Part shown: positions 19,013 to 26,650 of the stretch, piece by piece
Position numbering within the stretch: position 1 is the first letter of the stretch
How the letters are laid out: each line of letters starts with the position of its first letter
From: Trichomonas vaginalis G3
Lineage: Eukaryota > Parabasalia > Trichomonadida > Trichomonadidae
Length of the DNA stretch: 64,000 nucleotides
Direction of reading: 5' to 3'
Assembly (NCBI RefSeq): GCF_026262505.1
Contig: NC_067204.1
Span: forward strand, 2,513,797-2,577,796
Translations under genes and position numbers: made by a program
The notes under the pieces: generated by a model
What the model was told of the DNA's origin: nothing
The model's input: only the letters and a program-made list of their open reading frames with translations
The model's database searches: none

Positions 19013-19597
19013 ATGACCGAAGAAGTTGAAACGGTAGATTTGACACCACAAACAAAAAGTTCAGAACCATTGTCAAAACCTGTCAAAGAACTTACAGATG
19101 AAGAGAAAAATTCAATAATAGAAAGTGCCAGGTCTGGAAATACAAACCCTAACTACAAAGTCACTTTTCATAAAAATGGAACGGCAAGTATCTCAAAAAA
19201 GAAACAGACTCTCACAAATAAAATATTGAAGTCTGAAGGAGCTTTCGAGACAACAGATGGAAAAGTTTACTTCACTGACCAACAGTTCATTATAGAACAT
19301 CTCATTGACTTAGAGTCGAAATATTCTAAACTTTACAACAAACACAAAAAGTTGAAAGGAAAACAAAAACAAATGGCATATGATATTTATGAAGATGTTG
19401 ACGACACAACTGTTCCTGCAAGTGAAGTAAAGTCAGAGAAACCGAAAAGTGACGAAAAACCGATAGAAGAAGAAAAACCAAAAACTGAAGATAAACCAAA
19501 ACCAAAGTTTAGTTTGGAAACTAAACCAAGTCAACCTTCATTAGCTGGTATGGGTTGGCGTCAAAGACTTATGGCAGCAGGCGGTTATGTTAAGTAA
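19013..19597 (+). CDS. 194-aa charged protein MTEEVETVD (copy B, intact)
   Basis: The protein has no recognised domain. Residues 1-45 are acidic/disordered, 46-110 may form a small fold (PNYKVTFHKNGTASISKKKQ), then a helical segment LESKYSKLYNKHKKLKGK, a K/E/P-rich repeat (EKPKSDEKPIEEEKPKTEDK) and a conserved C-terminus GWRQRLMAAGGYVK. The promoter TTTTTTACTGAGATGAA is shared with the preceding small gene. It is intact in both copies B and C (57949-58533). Confidence 0.7.
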   Translation: MTEEVETVDLTPQTKSSEPLSKPVKELTDEEKNSIIESARSGNTNPNYKVTFHKNGTASISKKKQTLTNKILKSEGAFETTDGKVYFTDQQFIIEHLIDLESKYSKLYNKHKKLKGKQKQMAYDIYEDVDDTTVPASEVKSEKPKSDEKPIEEEKPKTEDKPKPKFSLETKPSQPSLAGMGWRQRLMAAGGYVK

Positions 19598-19627
19598 AGA
19601 AAAAAATATTTTTTTATTTTTATAAAA

Positions 19628-19720
19628 ATGCCCCCATATAGAATGGATAGAAAATCTGCTAGAATAAAAGCAGAGTCTGCTAGAATAAAAGCAGAGTTGG
19701 GAAACTTGTTTGTTAGATGA
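19628..19720 (+). CDS. 30-aa peptide with internal duplication (copy B)
   Basis: MPPYRMDRKSARIKAE is followed by a second SARIKAE and ends LGNLFVR. The ATG follows ATTTTTATAAAA, as in the helicase gene. Copy C (57848-57919) lacks the 21-base duplication and encodes 23 aa. It is very short, so whether it is translated is unproven; it is supported by the conserved start context and frame-preserving length change. Confidence 0.4.
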   Translation: MPPYRMDRKSARIKAESARIKAELGNLFVR

Positions 19721-19772
19721 GAAATATGAAATGGCATACCATTTTAAAACAATATATTTTTACATATATTAA

Positions 19773-20634
19773 ATGCTTCAGGTTGAAAAACAAAGAACAA
19801 AAGTAGCAGATACAAAACCGTTAGACTATATCTTTACAAATGCTGGTAGGACTATTTCAGATGAAGAAATTTCATCCCGAGTATACAGGTTTGACTATCC
19901 AATTCGTTGGCTTCAAAGTCCTTCAGATGCAAAGGCAATAGGATTTAGAAGAGTTTTGTTTTCAAATAGAACTAACGCATTTATGTTCGCAGTATATTTT
20001 CATGGGCAGTATAAAGGTTCTGATGGTCTAATAGACAAATTTGACGAAATGAGAATCTTTACAGTTCGTTCAGACGAAAGTCTTGAGAAAACTCTAAATG
20101 ACTTTCAAACTCAAATGAACAAATATTATTGGGAATTTCAAGAAAAAATACGACTCTTTACTAAATGGAACATACTATCTGAAACTAGAATATGACAAGA
20201 TGAACTCCACCGTTTCATTTCAAAAGATTGAAATTAACCCTCCAAGAGATACAGAGTTTTTATTTTGGAAAGTAGACAAACGTTCTTGGGCACAATTTCT
20301 TCGGTTACTAAACCAGAACGAACCATTACCACCAGATGGTCCATTTAAATTTATACTTCCACCAGCAGATTTGACAGTTTATAGAAACGTGTTTGACCCT
20401 CAAAATGTTATGTGTCATGCAAGTTTCAGTTCAAGCAACAATAGTTTTCTATGTATTGGTAAGGACTTTTATGACTTTGCTTCTAAATTCTACGAACCAC
20501 CTAGTAACAGTTTCTCTGACTTTCAAGTTTGGTTCACAACAAATGATGTGCAACATATTATTCCATTGTACTATGACTTTTATCTCGAATTGTCTTTCAT
20601 ATATAACTACGGAAAAGTGCTGAAAAAGTATTGA
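19773..20634 (+). pseudogene. FDYP-family protein 1, one frameshift (copy B)
   Basis: This is the copy B version of the intact 286-aa protein at 56935-57795. One extra A near 20147 breaks the frame; otherwise it is almost identical to copy C over its whole length. The promoter is ATTTTTACATATATTAA. Confidence 0.7.
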
Positions 20635-20750
20635 ATGTGAAGATATTAGAAAATAACATTTTTTCTAACATCGTAGAAAACTCATGAAAACAATTTATTT
20701 TTGACACTTTCACAAAAAACATAAAAAAGTGAAGTTAAACGTTAAGGTTT

Positions 20751-21027
20751 ACTGAACTGGTTGGATGTCGCCTTCACAGGTTATGTAGAATTTCCACCTC
20801 AAGGTTACTACCCACCACAAGGCTTCCCGAACTACCCTCCTCTGCCTATGCCTTACTTCCCCAACCCTTGGATGTTCCAGCAAGCTCCACCCCAGCAATT
20901 CCAATCTCAGTCCAAATCGAAGAGAGACCAAGAGTTCGAAGAAGGTCTGAACCGTTTACGCAAAGAGTATGCCACAGCTCCAATTGAGAGAAAGTTGTTC
21001 CCGGACCAAAAATATAATTTAGGGTAG
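20751..21027. pseudogene. Deletion fusion of two divergent accessory genes
   Basis: Bases 20751-20796 are the last 15 codons (minus strand of copy B) of the gene that is intact at 56455-56820 in copy C. At about 20797 they join the middle of the proline-rich gene intact at 55776-56099. About 0.65 kb, including both start codons and the 22-bp iteron array between them, is missing. The open frame through the junction (starting MDVAFTGY) is therefore a chimera, not a real gene. Confidence 0.75.
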
Positions 21028-21690
21028 AAGGTTAGATCTCACCTGTTTTTTCACCTCTTTTTTCACCCTCTTGAATTTTCATGACTTCTTCGTAAATGTT
21101 TTGTCAAGACTTCTTCGTAAATGTTTTGTCATGACTTCTTCGTAAATGTTTTGTCAAGACTTCTTCGTAAATGTTTTGTCAAGACTTCTTCGTAAATGTT
21201 TTGTCAAGACTTCTTCGTAAATGTTTTGTCAAGACTTCTTCGTAATGAGTGTAAAGGACCCAAAAATATAATTTAGGGTAGAAGGTTAGATCTAACCTGT
21301 TTTCTAACCTGTTTTCTACCCTCTTGAATTTTCATGAATTTCCTTAAGATAGAAAAAAATATAATTTAGTTTTATTTTTTTATTTTGTATGTAAAGATAT
21401 GATTTCAGGGATTTTTTTGACGAAGTGTAAACCTTCACTTCGTCAAAAAATAACAGTTATCTAATGAAAAAGTGTCATTTTTTTCATTTTTTTGTATTTG
21501 ACGAGAATGTCGGGTAAATGTTTTGTCATGATTTCATTGTAAATGTTTTGTCAAGACTTCTTCGTATATGTTTTGTCATGACTTCATCGTACATGTTTTG
21601 TCAAGACTTCTTCATCGTAATGAGCGTAAATGTTTTGTGAAGAATATAGCAACAGTCTGAATTCAGACGGTTGCTTTTTATACAAAATTC
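21028..21690. repeat. Accessory repeat block 1 (copy B)
   Basis: No long gene is present. The block contains an imperfect GGTTAGATCTCACCT border (21030-21044), about seven tandem 24-bp units of the ATGTTTTGTCAAGACTTC minisatellite (21080-21247), a perfect GGTTAGATCTAACC palindrome near 21283, an AT-rich gene leader (about 21345-21400) followed directly by the GACGAAGTG/CACTTCGTC hairpin (21412-21450), and a second minisatellite patch (21515-21640). Confidence 0.75.
21648..21679 (+). terminator. Terminator-like hairpin with T-run
   Basis: AGCAAC-A-GTCTGAATTCAGAC-G-GTTGCT forms a strong stem with one internal mismatch and is followed by TTTTT. It looks like a bacterial intrinsic terminator, although its role in a protist element is unknown. 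It directly precedes the 57-aa ORF and has no counterpart in the other copies. Confidence 0.45.
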
Positions 21691-21864
21691 ATGCAGGAAA
21701 TTCTTGAGTTTTGGTTGAAAGAATACGGTGGAGCCAAAAGTGGCTCGACCTCAAAACAAGCATTTTATGAGCTTACTAAGGGTGTTATGAATGAATTCAA
21801 ATGTATTTACATACATCCTGACCTCGTTCATTTTGTTGCTGAATTCAGCAAAAATAATGTTTAG
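21691..21864 (+). CDS. 57-aa accessory peptide (copy B only)
   Basis: MQEILEFWLKEYGG opens a 57-aa frame that ends HFVAEFSKNNV. The last eight codons and the stop are formed by the cassette border (TTGCTGAATTCAGCAA and the adjoining TTTAGGTGAAG), so any insert in this position acquires the same tail. The base composition of the body (GGAGCCAAAAGTGGCTCGACC) is richer in GC than the neighbours. Function unknown; only copy B has it. Confidence 0.45.
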   Translation: MQEILEFWLKEYGGAKSGSTSKQAFYELTKGVMNEFKCIYIHPDLVHFVAEFSKNNV

Positions 21865-22123
21865 GTGAAGAGGTGAGATCTCACCTGTTTTTTCACCTCT
21901 TTTTTCACCTCTTGAATTTTCATGACTTCTTCGTAAATGTTTTGTCAAGACTTCTTCGTAATGAGTGTAAAGGACCCAAAAATAAAGTTTAGGTGAAGAG
22001 GTGAGATCTCACCTGTTTTTTCACCTCTTTTTTCACCTCTTGAATTTTCATGAATTTTCCCGAAATAAAAAATAAAGTTAGTTTTATTTTTTTTTATTTT
22101 TTTATTTTGTATAAAAAAATAAA
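21865..22123. repeat. Accessory border palindromes and gene leader
   Basis: Perfect AGGTGAGATCTCACCT palindromes lie at 21871-21886 and 21999-22014, with T-rich CACCT repeats and two minisatellite units between them. The stretch from about 22055 to 22123 is the AT-rich leader (AATAAAGTTAGTTTTATTT and T-runs, ending TTATTTTGTA) found before each accessory gene. Confidence 0.75.
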
Positions 22124-23059
22124 ATGTCAACAATCGGCACAACAACAATTCAAACAACAGCACCAAACTCGTTAGTCATGAATCCTACGTCAATGTTAGT
22201 AGAGATGAAAAGCTTCATTCCTTCTTCATATACTTTTGAAACAGAAATCCAGAAGATAAAGCAAGAACTTTTAACATGTAATTTAGACTGTAGTGCGAAA
22301 GATGAAACAAATGAACAGTATCTTTATGAAATGCAGGACCTCATCGACCATTTACCCAAATTGCCTGAAATCCAACAACAAAAACTCACTATTCCTGAAT
22401 TCGACGAAATTGAAGTCAAAGCAACTGACTCAGTAGAAATAAAGAAGTTCATACGAAAGGTAAACTATGAGTTTCTAGGATTTCATTGCAACCATAAGGT
22501 TATGGACAAAGATTGCGACATGGTATATAAGAATGTTTCTGACATATATAAATCTGAAGAATTTAAGACCTACGACAACTTTGTTTCGTTAGTTGCTGAA
22601 TGTGTATGGCAGATAAGAGATAAAGATAGAAGAGGCAAAGTATGGAACAAACAAATAAGACCCGCTATGTTTGAGATGAAGAGAGCAATTGACGCTTTAG
22701 TTGTTTTAGCTGGTAAGGTTTCAGAATATAACGCAAAAATGAACCCGCAATGTTCTAAATGTAAAGCAGCAATGAGGAGATATAACTACTCCGTCAAAGA
22801 GATAGAAAGAATGAGAAACGACTATGCAGATTTAAAGAAAGAAGCAGAAAAACCAGCAGAAAATAAAATGGACATGTTAGAATTTCTGAACAAAAACTAT
22901 CCAACTGCTGACGATTTCCTTCTATCTGACGTCAAGAAGAAATATAAAGAAACTTTCGGTATCGTTAAAACATTCGATGTACTAAAAGAAGAAATAGAAG
23001 CTACGAAACTGTTTAAGATTTCAAATATACATCGTACAATTCATGTAAAACGCTCATGA
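22124..23059 (+). CDS. 311-aa accessory protein MSTIGTT (copy B, intact)
   Basis: I do not recognise this protein. It is acidic-helical, with a Thr-rich N-terminus, a cysteine-bearing segment CNLDCSAKDET near 55, a motif FLGFHCNHKVMDKDCD near 125, one CxxC (NPQCSKCKAAM near 210) followed by a predicted coiled coil, and a C-terminal block EFLNKNYPTADDFLLSDVK. A stub of its C-terminal part is found at 25981-26160. It is intact in copies B and C (53518-54456) with about 95% identity. It sits in the KilA-N accessory cassettes with the same kind of leader and 3' border, so a regulatory or host-interaction role is possible. Confidence 0.7.
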   Translation: MSTIGTTTIQTTAPNSLVMNPTSMLVEMKSFIPSSYTFETEIQKIKQELLTCNLDCSAKDETNEQYLYEMQDLIDHLPKLPEIQQQKLTIPEFDEIEVKATDSVEIKKFIRKVNYEFLGFHCNHKVMDKDCDMVYKNVSDIYKSEEFKTYDNFVSLVAECVWQIRDKDRRGKVWNKQIRPAMFEMKRAIDALVVLAGKVSEYNAKMNPQCSKCKAAMRRYNYSVKEIERMRNDYADLKKEAEKPAENKMDMLEFLNKNYPTADDFLLSDVKKKYKETFGIVKTFDVLKEEIEATKLFKISNIHRTIHVKRS

Positions 23060-23224
23060 AAAAAGAGGTGAGAAAACAGGTGAGAAAACAGGTGAGATCT
23101 CACCTCTTCACCTAAACATTATTTTTGCTGAAAAATGACCAAATTTCATGAATTTCCTTAAGACAGAAAAAATAAAGTTAGTTTTATTTTTATTTATTTT
23201 TTTATTTTGTATGTAAGAACAGAA
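23060..23224. repeat. Cassette 3' border and next leader
   Basis: The 3' border has two GGTGAGAAAACA units, the palindrome AGGTGAGATCTCACCT at 23090-23105 and CTTCACCTAAACATTATTT. It is followed by a new AT-rich leader (about 23165-23210). The leader contains ATGTAA at 23211-23216, a start codon followed at once by a stop, 14 bases before the gene start. Confidence 0.65.
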
Positions 23225-23836
23225 ATGACAAACATTGAGTTTGAAACAGTTAGAAAGATAGACAATGACACCAAAGTGGTTAGAATAGGTGATTTAAACG
23301 TAAGATACTCAAAGAAATACAACAAATATTCTTTGTCAGACATTATATCTCCATCTGGAAAGAAAGCAAAGGACTGGGTTAGAAATGCTTCTACTCAGAA
23401 AATTTTGACAAGAAATCCTGAGCTTATGATATCGGTAAAATTCTATGGAACTGCAGCATATCTTATAGACAAAAGTCTTATACCAATAGTTTTGTTATGG
23501 TTAGATCCAGTTGTTGGATATAACTTCATAACATATGGTTCATTCGATACGGAACGTTGCAGTGAAGGCTTACTTTACATCGTTCAGAAACCGAAGGACT
23601 TCAATACAAAAAGATATAAGATAGGAAGAACATATAATATAACTCAAAGATATGACAGTACAGTCAATAGAGTCAAGGTTGTGTTTGCTAATGATATGAG
23701 AGCTGCAGAAACAGAACTACTTGAAAAGTTTGAGAAAATGTATGGTGCTCCCATAAAAGGTAAAGAAACGTTTGAAGTAGATGAGATAGATAAAGCTATA
23801 AAATTATTTGACGAAGTTGCTGAAAAATACATGTAA
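23225..23836 (+). CDS. KilA-N/GIY-YIG (T5orf172-type) DNA-binding protein (copy B)
   Basis: The protein is 203 aa from the ATG at 23225; a longer frame exists only from a TTG in the leader and is unlikely in a eukaryote. The N-terminal half has the KilA-N-like pattern (WVRNASTQKIL, then a hydrophobic helix YLIDKSLIPIVLLWLDP). The C-terminal half is a GIY-YIG-type domain of the Bro/T5orf172 group: GLLYIVQK, YKIGRTYNITQRY and a conserved glutamate in AAETELLEKFEK. Such proteins are common in large DNA viruses and phages as DNA-binding regulators or nucleases. The conserved Y, R and E suggest that it could still cleave DNA. Copy C is frameshifted. Confidence 0.8.
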   Translation: MTNIEFETVRKIDNDTKVVRIGDLNVRYSKKYNKYSLSDIISPSGKKAKDWVRNASTQKILTRNPELMISVKFYGTAAYLIDKSLIPIVLLWLDPVVGYNFITYGSFDTERCSEGLLYIVQKPKDFNTKRYKIGRTYNITQRYDSTVNRVKVVFANDMRAAETELLEKFEKMYGAPIKGKETFEVDEIDKAIKLFDEVAEKYM

Positions 23837-23871
23837 AGCGTTTATTTTTGGTCTTTTGTGAAAGATAGAAA

Positions 23872-24063
23872 ATAACGCTAATTTTTTATAAAATTTGACG
23901 AAGTGCAAACCTTCACTTCGTGTCATAATGTAAAAATAACGCTAATTTTTTATAAAATTTGACGAAGTGCAAACCTTCACTTCGTGTCATAATGTAAAAA
24001 TAACGCTAATTTTTTATAAAATTTGACGAAGTGCAAACCTTCACTTCGTGTCATAATGTAAAA
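23872..24063. repeat. Three tandem 64-bp hairpin units
   Basis: Three almost identical units start at 23872, 23936 and 24000. Each carries ATAACGCTAATTTTTTATA, then GACGAAGTG-CAAACCTT-CACTTCGTG. The hairpin is the one that elsewhere follows empty leaders. Confidence 0.85.
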
Positions 24064-24483
24064 ATAACGTTTACCATGTAAAACGCTTATAAAATAACTG
24101 GGGTAGAAAACAGGTGAGAAAACAGGTGAGATCTCACTCTTCACCTAAACATTATTTTTGCTGAAAAATGACCAAATTTCATGAATTTCCTCATATGCTT
24201 GCTTCCCTCGGGAAAACCGAGAGAAGAGATTCCGTACGAAAATCATGAAGAACAGCGAGTAGGTACAAAACCCCAGTCGCCAAAACTCTATGAAAACAGT
24301 GAAGAACAGCGAGTACGTAAAAAAACGTAGTCGCCAAAACTCTATGAAAACAGTGAAGAACAGCGAGTACGTAAAAAAACGTAGTCGCCAAAACTCTATG
24401 AAAACAGTGAATTTCCTTAAGATAGAAAAAATAACGCTAATTTTTTTATAAAATATTTTTTTATTTTGTATGTAAAGACAGAT
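24064..24483. repeat. KilA-N leader with repeated fragments of the gene's own coding sequence
   Basis: After a cassette border (palindrome variant near 24124-24139) come three tandem copies, about 54 bp each (24240-24410), of GAACAGCGAGTACG...GTCGCCAAAACTC...ATGAAAACAGTG. They match, in sense orientation, codons 72-88 of the KilA-N gene just downstream (24700-24755). A short CTCGG-GAAAA-CCGAG hairpin lies near 24206. The AT-rich leader with ATGTAA (24470-24475) then precedes the gene. Confidence 0.75.
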
Positions 24484-25287
24484 ATGTCAACAACAGAGAA
24501 CACAACAACTGCTATCGTTCATGAAGCTATAAATGAAGAATATGAGTACATACAGTATAACAAACAACTCCGTCTCATTCGTTCGGTCAAAGACGATATG
24601 TACCAGATGCAAAGTATTTTGACAGCATGTTTTGCTCCAGATACTAAGCTTCCTAAAGACTGGTTTAGGAACCAAAGCACACAAGAACTTTTGAGCGAAG
24701 CACAGCGAGACCGACTTTTTTCTGGGTCGCCAAAACTCTATGAAAATCGTGAAAAATTGCCAAACGGTTTGAGAGGATATTATGTACATAGACTTCTTGT
24801 AAATGCTGTTGCAATGTGGGCTTCGCCTCGTTATGCTTGGAATATTTACAGACTTCTTGACGAAATTCATAGACAAGAACGTGAAGAGATGGAAAACAAG
24901 CTTGAAGCAAAAGACAAAAGCATTCAGAAAAGAATACCACGTTCAGTACCAAAAGGAAAGGAAAAGAACTATAAGTATATGATTTATACTGAAGAGATGG
25001 AAAATGAAGAAGATAAAGATATGGTTATGTTGCATTTAGTCAGAAGAAACAACAAAAGCTTTTACGACCTTGCTAAGATTTACAAATCTGACAGAAATTG
25101 GTTCTATCGCGAAAACTTACCGATTTCAATGACACCGAATGAAGATGTGAAACAAATAGTTCAAGATACGTTACCTCAAACACACTATGATATGAAAGGT
25201 TGTACAATACTTACCTTCAAAGAAGACTTACCGCTACTGAAGGAAAAAATAACAGAGTATTTTGACAACTTCAAACAAGCAGAGTAA
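24484..25287 (+). CDS. KilA-N domain protein (copy B, intact)
   Basis: The protein is 267 aa from the ATG at 24484; the TTG-started extension MYVKTD lies in the leader. The KilA-N domain occupies about residues 30-127, with DWFRNQSTQELL and a hydrophobic C-terminal helix RLLVNAVAMWASPRYAW. A charged coiled coil (128-155) leads to a conserved C-terminal domain of about 100 aa starting KYMIYTEEMENEEDKD. KilA-N is a DNA-binding domain widespread in phages, poxviruses and other large DNA viruses. It is oriented toward the small-gene/iteron locus, whose repeats could be its targets; this is inference. Intact copy C differs mainly in the linker. Confidence 0.85.
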   Translation: MSTTENTTTAIVHEAINEEYEYIQYNKQLRLIRSVKDDMYQMQSILTACFAPDTKLPKDWFRNQSTQELLSEAQRDRLFSGSPKLYENREKLPNGLRGYYVHRLLVNAVAMWASPRYAWNIYRLLDEIHRQEREEMENKLEAKDKSIQKRIPRSVPKGKEKNYKYMIYTEEMENEEDKDMVMLHLVRRNNKSFYDLAKIYKSDRNWFYRENLPISMTPNEDVKQIVQDTLPQTHYDMKGCTILTFKEDLPLLKEKITEYFDNFKQAE

Positions 25288-25296
25288 ATGAACCAT

Positions 25297-25371
25297 TTAT
25301 TTTTCAAGCTTGACTTCAGATGGCTCAGGTAGCTCTATAAGGTAAATTGCCTCGTCAAATCCTTCTGGCAT
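25297..25371 (-). CDS. 24-aa mini-gene MPEGFDEAIYLIEL (copy B)
   Basis: This short frame reads MPEGFDEAIYLIELPEPSEV and ends KLEK. It is clearly a truncated paralogue of the N-terminus of the 121-aa protein at 56455-56820 (MDNIEPLDEAIYLIEINEVV). Its 3' end contains AGTCAAGCTTGA-like sequence shared with the ATPase 3' end. Translation is unproven. Confidence 0.45.
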   Translation of the reverse strand: MPEGFDEAIYLIELPEPSEVKLEK

Positions 25372-25382
25372 TCCGAGTCCTT

Positions 25383-25690
25383 CCATCCGACAGGAAAATA
25401 TTTTCCCGACAACTGGAAAAAATTTTCATTCCGACAGGAAGAACTCTTCCATCCGACAGGAAAAAATTTTCCTTCCGACAGGAAAAATTTTTCCATCCGA
25501 CAGGAAAAATTTTTCCAGTTGTCCGTCCGTAAACCATTCAAATTTTCGAAAATTGAGAACTTTTTGGTCGAACTTCAGAAAAAAATTTTCCATCCGACAG
25601 GAAAAATTTTTCCATCCGACAGGAAAAAATTTTCCTTCCGACAGGAAGAACTCTTCCATCCGACAGGAAAAATTTTTCCATCCGACAGGA
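25383..25690. repeat. Iteron array, TCCGACAGGAAAAATTT type (copy B)
   Basis: About ten 22-23 bp units of (C/T)ATCCGACAGGAAAAATTTT lie between two divergent mini-genes. A unique centre (about 25517-25580) contains the palindrome AATTTTCGAAAATT and TTGAGAACTTTTTGG. The array is the counterpart of 50176-50414 in copy C and, by architecture, of the different repeats at 56100-56454. Confidence 0.85.
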
Positions 25691-25699
25691 CACAAACGG

Positions 25700-25858
25700 A
25701 TGACTGACGTTCCTCTTCCTGAATGCCTTCCAAAGCCAGAAGAACCGACAGCCCCAGCACCACAACAGACTTACTTACTAAGACTAAACTCTTTATTTTT
25801 ACGCTTGACTTTTTACAATTTGAATTTTGTTGCTGAATTCAGTAAAAATATAATTTAG
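25700..25858 (+). pseudogene. Proline-rich mini-gene, read through into ATPase stub (copy B)
   Basis: MTDVPLPECLPKPEEPTAPA is a short paralogue of the proline-rich protein at 55776-56099. In copy C it stops after QQTY (50098). Here a four-base insertion removes that stop. The following bases (about 25803-25835) are an antisense fragment of the packaging ATPase 3' end joined to a cassette border. Confidence 0.5.
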
Positions 25859-25980
25859 GGTAGAAGGTGAGATCTCACCTGTTTTTTCACCTCTTTTTTC
25901 ACCTCTTGAATTTTCATGAATTTTCCCGAAATAAAAAATAAAGTTAGTTTTATTTTTTTTTTATTTTTTTATTTTTTTTT
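25859..25980. repeat. Cassette border and AT-rich leader
   Basis: The perfect palindrome AGGTGAGATCTCACCT lies at 25865-25880, followed by T-rich CACCT units and the AT-rich leader. The leader here runs straight into the gene stub at 25981 without a start codon. Confidence 0.65.
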
Positions 25981-26160
25981 TAGAATTTCTGAACAAAAAC
26001 TATCCAACAGCAGAAGATTTCCTTCTATCTGACGTCAAGAAGAAGTATAAAGAAACTTTCGGTATCGTTAAAACATTCGATGTACTAAAAGAAGAAATAG
26101 AAGCTACGAAACTGTTTAGAGTCTCACGAATTCATAACGTTTACCATGTAAAACGCTTAT
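25981..26160 (+). pseudogene. C-terminal stub of the 311-aa accessory protein
   Basis: The frame EFLNKNYPTAEDFLLSDVKK onward matches the last 60 codons of the gene at 22124-23059 but follows directly on a leader. About 250 codons have been deleted. It ends with HVKRL-type codons and a cassette border. Confidence 0.75.
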
Positions 26161-26559
26161 AAAATAACAGGTGAGAAAACAGGTGAGATCTCACCTTCTA
26201 CCCTAAACATTATTTTTGCTGAATTCCGTATGAAAATTCTGAGTAAAATAATTTTTAGGGCATGTGTCAAACCGTTGAGTTTTCACAAAATTTAAAAAAT
26301 AACGTTTACCATGTAAAACGCTTATAAAATAACAGGTGAGAAAACAGGTGAGAAAACAGGTGAGAAAACAGGTGAGATCTCACCTCTTCACCTAAACATT
26401 ATTTTTGCTGAATTCAGCAACAAAATTCTTGATTTCAGGGATTTTTTTGACGAAGTGCAAACCTTCACTTCGTCAAAAAATGGCATATGCTTGCTTCCCT
26501 CGGAAAACCGAGAGAAGAGATTCCGTATGAAAACAGTGAAGAACAGCGAGTAAGTAAAA
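26161..26559. repeat. Accessory repeat block 2 (copy B)
   Basis: Border palindromes AGGTGAGATCTCACCT lie at 26181-26196 and 26370-26385, both preceded by ACAGGTGAGAAA repeats. TTGCTGAATTCAGCAA is at 26405-26420 and the GACGAAGTG/CACTTCGTC hairpin at about 26446-26480. The CTCGG-AAAA-CCGAG sequence and one GAACAGCGAGTA unit follow. No gene is seen. Confidence 0.7.
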
Positions 26560-26634
26560 AACCCCAGTCGCCAAAACTCATGAAAATCGTGAAAAATAAC
26601 AGAGTATTTTGACAACTTCAAACAAGTAGGGTAA
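26560..26634 (+). pseudogene. KilA-N gene reduced to its two ends
   Basis: A short piece matching the KilA-N coding region (CGCCAAAACTCATGAAAATC) is joined directly to the last 13 codons of the same gene (ending FDNFKQVG and TAA). About 500 bp have been deleted between them at an AAAAAT-like junction. It sits beside the ATPase, where copies A and C have the larger gene. Confidence 0.7.
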
Positions 26635-26650
26635 ATGAACTCTTTATTTT

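Noticed and set aside
20761-21027. Apparent 88-aa gene starting MDVAFTGYVEF
   Set aside because: Comparison with copy C shows that it is a chimera of the antisense end of one gene and the middle of another, created by deletion. The ATG is not a real start.
23872-24063. Possible CRISPR-like array (three 64-bp direct repeats)
   Set aside because: The repeats are contiguous without unique spacers and sit in a eukaryotic element; a tandem duplication of a hairpin module is the simpler reading.
24466-24483. Upstream extension MYVKTD of the KilA-N protein (also at 23207 and 51341)
   Set aside because: It requires a TTG start inside a conserved leader; the in-frame ATG six codons later is the better start for a eukaryote.
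25335-25765. Several overlapping 60-100 aa frames rich in FFLSDGK or FPVGRK repeats
   Set aside because: They arise from the iteron repeat being read in different frames. They have no start context and differ between copies.
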